From NCBI GenBank assembly GCA_017430945.1, contig JAFRMB010000024.1, forward strand, positions 1-11,149: a stretch of 11,149 bases of DNA, written 5' to 3'. The stretch is from Clostridia bacterium (GTDB lineage: Bacteria > Bacillota_A > Clostridia > Christensenellales > Aristaeellaceae). Both the position numbers and the translations under genes were made by a program. Position 1 is the first letter of the stretch; each line of letters begins with the position of its first letter. The notes under the pieces were generated by a model, which was not told the DNA's origin, did no database searches, and saw nothing but the letters and a program-made list of their open reading frames with translations. Below, piece after piece: positions 10,501 to 11,149 of this stretch.

Positions 10501-11149
10501 GAACGCCTTCGCGTCCATCTCCGCGATCTGCGCTTCCGTCAGATCCGACGAGTACTCCGGCGCCAGCTCATACTGCGCCTTCAGCTCGCCCAGCGTCGCG
10601 TCCGCGTCGATCTCCACCGGCTTCATCAGGCTCTCGTCGCTGAAGCTCACGCTCGTGACCCGCGCGATGAAGGCCTCCGCCGTCTCCGCCACGGGCCGGA
10701 GCGCCGCGCCCTCGATGCCCTCGCCGACCAGGCCCACGGCTTCCGCCAGCTCCTTTAAGCCGATCGCGCCGCCGCCCGGCAGCGTGATCTCGCAGTCCAC
10801 GCCGTTTACCACATAGTGGAAGTCCACCGTGTAGTACGTCACCGCGAACGGGCTCAGGCTGTCCGTCTCGAACGCCATACCGATCGCGCGACCCGCTTCG
10901 TCGTATGCGAATTCGCCCTCGACCGGCACCGCCTCGCCGTCCACGATGTGGTACAGCGCAAAGCCCTCGCCTTCGATGGCATCGAAACCCGCCTCGACGC
11001 GCACGCGCCCGTCGGGCTCCACTTCCTCGCCTTCCGCCACCAGCCCGATGTCGAAAAGCTTCATATTGAACGTGCGCGTCGCTTCCGGCGCACCTTCGGC
11101 CGCATCATCGACCGTATCGTCGGCCGTGCCTTCTGCCGCGCCGGCCTCC
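1474..11149 (-). CDS. Giant LPXTG-anchored multidomain adhesin (VWA, CnaB/SpaA and pilin isopeptide domains), 5' partial
   Basis: At least 3224 residues are visible and the frame is open at the right edge; no stop or ribosome-binding site marks Met1 at 11064 as the start, and 28 more codons (Ala/Asp/Glu-rich) precede it. The signal peptide must lie outside. Domain order (from Met1): conserved beta modules 1-228; lectin-like region about 230-400; beta-grasp-like module about 400-492; VWA 562-888 with MIDAS residues D568, S570, S572, T775 and D802; stalk 889-1245; SpaA-like 1248-1350; CnaB halves at about 1432-1461 and 1816-1885 around a large insert; nine tandem domains 1886 to about 3150; LPSTG 3157-3161, hydrophobic segment and basic tail. 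Lys in VxKxW-type strands and Glu in YxVxE strands recur, as in domains that form internal isopeptide bonds, which would make a stiff protease-resistant stalk. The likely role is attachment of the cell to host or community ligands through the N-terminal half. It is far longer than usual pilin subunits. A sortase substrate, but no sortase gene is in the window. Confidence 0.9.
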   Translation of the reverse strand, partial: EAGAAEGTADDTVDDAAEGAPEATRTFNMKLFDIGLVAEGEEVEPDGRVRVEAGFDAIEGEGFALYHIVDGEAVPVEGEFAYDEAGRAIGMAFETDSLSPFAVTYYTVDFHYVVNGVDCEITLPGGGAIGLKELAEAVGLVGEGIEGAALRPVAETAEAFIARVTSVSFSDESLMKPVEIDADATLGELKAQYELAPEYSSDLTEAQIAEMDAKAFAAPDWALISLKPFDTEEELTVTLDDGTVITIRVTDAQEIQNVEAGTIDVNKSYLICYEAGGTYYLLKNDGSVDSSHTPNQFDNLNSTYCWTFNYVFEEKHLEDTLTYIYYLIRPIDNKTKTIALNAEGQELVQKSNNNVAVVPAEGGGFKLIGYNDMRLDFQGGQFLASEFPNNAPSDGITVHIWEMASLPTYSYQAYSDDEIRGSVQIAGGTAMTEDELNDQNEVIHTTHYYEAESNSDKMNAGAISAIPVVHRDGQGDNKWVFDHWTQDGVPLDRDQYPATIDANTLPIPFNGSRLVAHFKQNPQYDVPDNEKEPSSFEDLSDWIDSLSTNPVPLDNEETIKTSEVYDYENRIYRVDIAAKSNFKTFDGNVDMAFCMDVSNSMYFPSALVETTASNYNNGSAEMPIYQINNDGWYYQYHWSNQGWLDQSRDWNNPYYLIADQANTATVFKIYYQGGNWKAQDASRTTESDKSFVIGQAFNTNYGQDSLHPFSKGDNDDTTYTIYDAAPDGQGIKRNRFYYLNQAFSGATTDLTTIKNILAVAGDDSPDVRVAYNTFNKDNKESHDFRPVTPINGIELENSAGGGTRPDQAFINAQTFNWSDDGNRYLILITDGAPQGQRDGENDNSFVRISQAVRDEAQVLKDYAGVKFITIGLSLDKVPHGKQLLYDLADNDKDGAKMFYLAEDASDLPNILRQVIKTIMDDAIVMADVTDTVGEAFYAVDKDGTPLVDGDMIDLEGQKTEDHDQAAGIVHIDEDGVTTVTWIDQDIDSRVGWHGTIFVKAKEELIGGNALQTNAGAEIEATKYRMDSGEYEFDDSLIGDKLKSLHIDFDSPRVNVNELAISSEDTEWTVYLGTEVDPKAQLRQLYEDITVYKVIDEDGELHYPLSPNDISDKRESQATGDAETFKMADVILECLQADAGLAAQYVQDGELNWDAFLTAIQNGNGVTVPYHLFGVEGEDSSITIKLTKQILEGEEEDIVGHSPHETTVVNDGQTPAEKYVLSVRFDPDYDNVLPAGQGGHGNYNYNTGTYGAMYQGHAAGRETSENTHVINVYNVPLDVYKTDADGASLSGAVFKLYREVAEGGAEVAGLDSSKKYVEVATATSGEGGIARFRHGSEDFGLVLGETYYMIETVAPEGHMKSATVWAVAVQTEIGKFTDLDGQPIYSTLTPPPPVGSGVTADMYPFNWDQGARIMLDGETPVVVIAKGETEGSTRTIADGSFVSHSDAISFRHTVLNRIGGEIGIQVKKEWEGDYQKPDSVTIKLYRVSEKGHTWGGWTVVPSTCTEEGVKQHTCTSCNYTDTHVIDASGHTPGTAHRENVVEATCTQPGHYDEVVRCTVCNAVISSEHTDIPATGQHVWGKPQETVSSDPEHYCYDTVVKCTVCGAVDEDSREHHDHEWGEWEVTTPAQPGVAGEERRVCGHNAAHVETREIAALPNTHTVAIYFRCTGNGNGGQQYPGQVTSIATRSGTGVGDMTIQWNWNEWTPPGNVTILVDGLGTASYRTWSNNNNNGALQTLVISNITTDLTVYVTFRNNNYDGTNDGLIGQPTFSGSSRSSTQGRALRSAAPRALMSAAPEGQSEPLRGGEGDAGAAAAMTQAELTEYLNGLNVKDDATCEETEGADHTYKEYVGEYTVLESDGWQLSIPDLPKFNEYGNEYTYYVVEDPAHENYDTTYTGQDQGLADGGTATITNTLKHGPLKIQKRIGVSGGPKEKNEFPWTAAHEYPVEITTVIGGKTYYVQDAAGTLGTAAPQPPLTVTAGTVHERGAALGSYGAWLTISDLPYGEYTVREIDPASSVVIAGYSFVVKETAPNGDVHFESVTQGEGIVCQDETQGEVSLTNYYMAGVSWTPEVDKRLNGVLHSGSAAGYDGYTFQLTEPAGQDTLPKVHGPGGPGGPGGPGQQQNQPVTAVTGTDGKAVFSKIDYGPRQLENVSSKEFYYTITEVLPEGAQAAPHIADDIQYDAKTVYVVVTVTKEGQGPNQQITADVKYYSDAAYTQPLTSVTFDNTELGTLTVKKTVTGSYTATESDTFPFTVKKGDKFVTGSRNDATFTYTGLSDMDPGYTVKADETLTFVNLPVGTYVVTEGAVSKTGYQITTTYTVDESTTTQNAAATVTKGETTAVEIENHYRDAELTITKTISGVLDADLAAVADSITFTVKDGQDNTLLNGAKLTGEGSPFSLENGVYTATLKSTDDSDYAQYIVPDGTYTVTEAATDVNGYVLKSATYQVAATGDAGTGGDAEDPSDGGDGGAAAGTEVQTGSVTLSNGDTSTGEIGFTNEYELTQLTVSKAVMAGTETNETFTFTVEAKDADQTPFNGSAYLNEQGTEPITFSNGEATVELTAPGSVTIYGLPVGYTYTVTETDIPEGFVLFSVDGDASKTESTGTISGTESTAAFVNREVIDIHITKQWMQGEAVKVFDSTQSITFTLHQTYTYDADEEPVDVVYTAYGTNGTGTVIYHPAVTEPAENAAAAYWEVVNIKDLPKAVYNETTGQWHEVTYYVVETPIDNVDITYYTTDATSASVDAAGAAVGADDEDRTITILNTDANTTLTVEKTWSGNEGDITAYTVTYKVQVFDGDQAEWADLIPEGATEVLTRTMTWNAPVEPETEPTVANNVIENLPAGKRYRAVETGYTVTIGTETTTAGGLAIDGTTDGEGPFITAFANALTSAEATKKWANVDEAKLADATVTFQLYREIDGVRDPGFAPSPVTLTISDQDGEDPTTWKHIWQNLAPAGSFEYEPTDGSDLEDPGVTTATRTGTFTYKVEETAITYDGTSYTITGGVDATNKWLVGVEGNVITNTLNETDITVTKVWKDNNDGNGNAMAWPAGVSGITLNLIRGTGETDITAVDEAFGLQITVNGPEGNHAIATSAGKTLPAEADIAGLSCVVEPVQEDGTVVAYKITVSGLEDVNADGEKWIYRFDEADLPGYAVTYQDGTGANKAPDARNAYDGEQITNSLIRITLPSTGGAGTAAYYGAGTGLLVLAAVWFVWSQRKRYRGDGI
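4471..4959 (-). other. FctA/Spy0128-like pilin isopeptide domain with a Gly-Pro insert
   Basis: Residues 2036-2198 follow the layout of streptococcal backbone-pilin isopeptide linkage domains: WTPEVDKRLNG with the candidate bond-forming Lys at 2046, YTFQLTE, a DGKAVFSKIDY strand, FYYTITEVLPEG with the catalytic-type Glu, an IQYDAKTVYVVVTVT strand pair, and a terminal VTFDNTEL. A loop inside it carries four GPG-type triplets (encoded at 4789-4824) followed by a Gln-rich patch. Such domains build shear-resistant shafts. Confidence is good for the fold and moderate for actual bond formation. Confidence 0.7.
4789..4824 (-). repeat. Short collagen-like Gly-Pro-Gly tract
   Basis: Twelve codons encode four GPG triplets within a loop of the FctA-like domain. 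At DNA level it is a 9-base repeat of the type ccaccgggg/ccaccaggt, prone to slippage length changes. It is too short to form a collagen triple helix; a flexible or extended loop is the simplest reading. Confidence 0.7.
5620..6180 (-). other. Asn-rich beta region and low-complexity linker within the split CnaB
   Basis: Residues 1629 to about 1745 form a beta-rich stretch with many Asn and Trp (IQWNWNEW, a run of five Asn encoded at about 5958-5980, and FRNNN). It is followed by an Arg/Ser/Ala/Gly-rich linker (about 1746-1795). I do not recognise a named family. By hand count only 23 of 60 bases are G/C at 5881-5940, far below the rest of the gene, partly because Asn is encoded mostly by aat. 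It may have joined the gene from a source of lower GC. Confidence 0.5.
6181..6681 (-). repeat. Cys-rich repeat module (three C...CxxC units plus a degenerate one)
   Basis: Residues 1462-1628 hold units that start with HTWGGW/HVWGKP/HEWGEW-like strands, then a lone Cys and a CTxC pair: C1475, C1485, C1488; C1516, C1528, C1531; C1565, C1572, C1575; and a last unit reduced to VCGH (C1611). Units end with His-containing IPATGQH-like turns. Similar ATCTEDG...CTVCG repeats recur in large surface proteins of gut Firmicutes (from memory, no accession). The spacing would suit small zinc knuckles or disulfide-linked loops outside the cell; the sequence does not decide between them. Confidence 0.75.
7015..7323 (-). 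other. SpaA-like (CnaB2) domain with E-box
   Basis: Residues 1248-1350 read PLDVYKTDADG, SGAVFKLYR, a GGIARF turn, then YYMIETVAPEGH. The Lys at 1252 and Glu at 1322 sit where the isopeptide Lys and catalytic Glu lie in SpaA/prealbumin-like domains, and the YxxxETxAPxGH/Y string is the E-box known from pilins. It joins the N-terminal binding half to the C-terminal stalk. Confidence 0.85.
7324..8400 (-). other. Stalk region after the VWA domain, partly unrecognised
   Basis: Residues 889 to about 985 resemble the beta domain that often follows VWA in Firmicute surface proteins (DVTDTVGEAFYAVD, then VTTVTWIDQDI, W-x-G-T-I-F-V-K-A-K). Residues about 985-1245 are acidic, contain a segment like EWTVYLGTEVD and a short Gly/Tyr/Asn patch (GGHGNYNYNTGTYGAMYQG), and match no family I can name. 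They may form another elongated beta domain before the SpaA-like domain. Confidence 0.4.
8401..9381 (-). other. von Willebrand factor A domain with intact MIDAS and a large insert
   Basis: Residues 562-888. The first strand NVDMAFCMDVSNSM supplies the metal site D568-x-S570-x-S572; GGGTRPDQA supplies T775; ITDGAPQG supplies D802. All five MIDAS residues are therefore present, implying divalent-metal-dependent ligand binding. Between S572 and the next core strand (RVAYNTF, from R740) lie 168 residues where about 40 is usual, giving an insert of roughly 130 residues (about 575-705) rich in Asn, Tyr, Trp and Gln. Pilus-tip adhesins such as pneumococcal RrgA also carry arms inserted in the VWA domain, so this insert is the likeliest ligand-contact surface. 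This is strong for VWA and inferential for the insert's role. Confidence 0.9.
9589..10377 (-). other. Lectin-like region followed by a beta-grasp-like repeat
   Basis: Residues about 230-400 (SYLICYEAGGTYYLLKNDG, a WTFNYVF strand, later FKLIGYNDMRLDFQGGQF) look like a beta-rich ricin/lectin-like module of the kind placed ahead of VWA in gut Firmicute adhesins. Residues about 400-492 end with WVFDHWTQDG and SRLVAHFKQ, the pattern of InlB B-repeat/listeria-type beta-grasp units. Neither carries a diagnostic catalytic residue; sugar binding is a guess. Confidence 0.4.
10378..11149 (-). other. N-terminal visible part: acidic linker and two conserved beta modules
   Basis: The 28 codons before Met1 give an Ala/Asp/Glu/Gly-rich linker in the same frame. 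Residues 1-80 run FDIGLVAEGEEVEPDGRVRV ... LYHIVDGEAV ... ETDSLSPFAVTY, a module I recall from large clostridial surface proteins. Residues about 80-228 (VDFHYVVNG, FIARVTSVSFSD, WALISLKPFDTEEELTVTLDDGT, then IRVTD) form a second such module. These are normally internal, so several hundred bases of the gene, including the signal peptide, probably lie beyond the window. Confidence 0.55.

Noticed and set aside
9580..10758. Plus-strand frame of 392 codons
   Set aside because: Antisense to the adhesin N-terminal modules; Arg/Val/Asp-rich reversed reading with no domain.
11062..11064. ATG as the true start of the adhesin
   Set aside because: The frame stays open for 28 more codons to the window edge, there is no ribosome-binding-like sequence before it, no signal peptide follows, and the module it falls in is normally internal.

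Overview
The window is about 60% G+C by eye. It is dominated by one giant, wall-anchored, multidomain surface protein encoded on the minus strand. The LPSTG sorting signal, the tandem CnaB/pilin-type isopeptide domains and the recurrent Cys-rich and lectin-like modules suggest a Gram-positive anaerobe, most likely a gut Clostridia/Christensenellales-type Firmicute. No rRNA or other taxonomic marker is present, so this is inference.

Layout from left to right. (1) Positions 3-80 read well only on the plus strand, as a fragment of an [FeFe]-hydrogenase (HydA/HndD-like) just before a cluster-binding cysteine. The match ends abruptly at about position 81. (2) From about 81 to 1304, on the minus strand, is a polytopic membrane protein resembling Wzy/O-antigen-ligase-like polysaccharide polymerases. 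Its C-terminal end is lost at the same point, so 80/81 looks like an assembly chimera or a rearrangement breakpoint. (3) Positions 1305-1473 are a very GC-rich, palindrome-rich intergenic stretch. (4) Positions 1474-11149, minus strand, hold the adhesin gene. At least 3224 codons are visible and the frame is still open at the right edge, so the true start and signal peptide lie outside.

Adhesin order, N to C: Ala/Asp-rich linker; two conserved beta modules; a lectin-like module; a beta-grasp-like repeat; a von Willebrand A domain with a complete MIDAS and an insert of roughly 130 residues; a long partly unrecognised stalk; a SpaA-type domain with an E-box; a CnaB domain apparently split by about 355 residues carrying a Cys-rich repeat and an Asn-rich beta region; a tandem run of nine immunoglobulin/pilin-like domains; then LPSTG, a membrane segment and a basic tail. 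Residues are numbered from Met1 at position 11064 for convenience; it is probably not the real start.

Both main genes concern the cell surface: the adhesin would be exported and sortase-anchored, and the membrane protein would act in surface glycan assembly. They share a strand with the adhesin upstream, but the 169-bp gap does not show whether they are co-transcribed. No tRNA, rRNA, CRISPR array, insertion sequence or clear promoter was seen.
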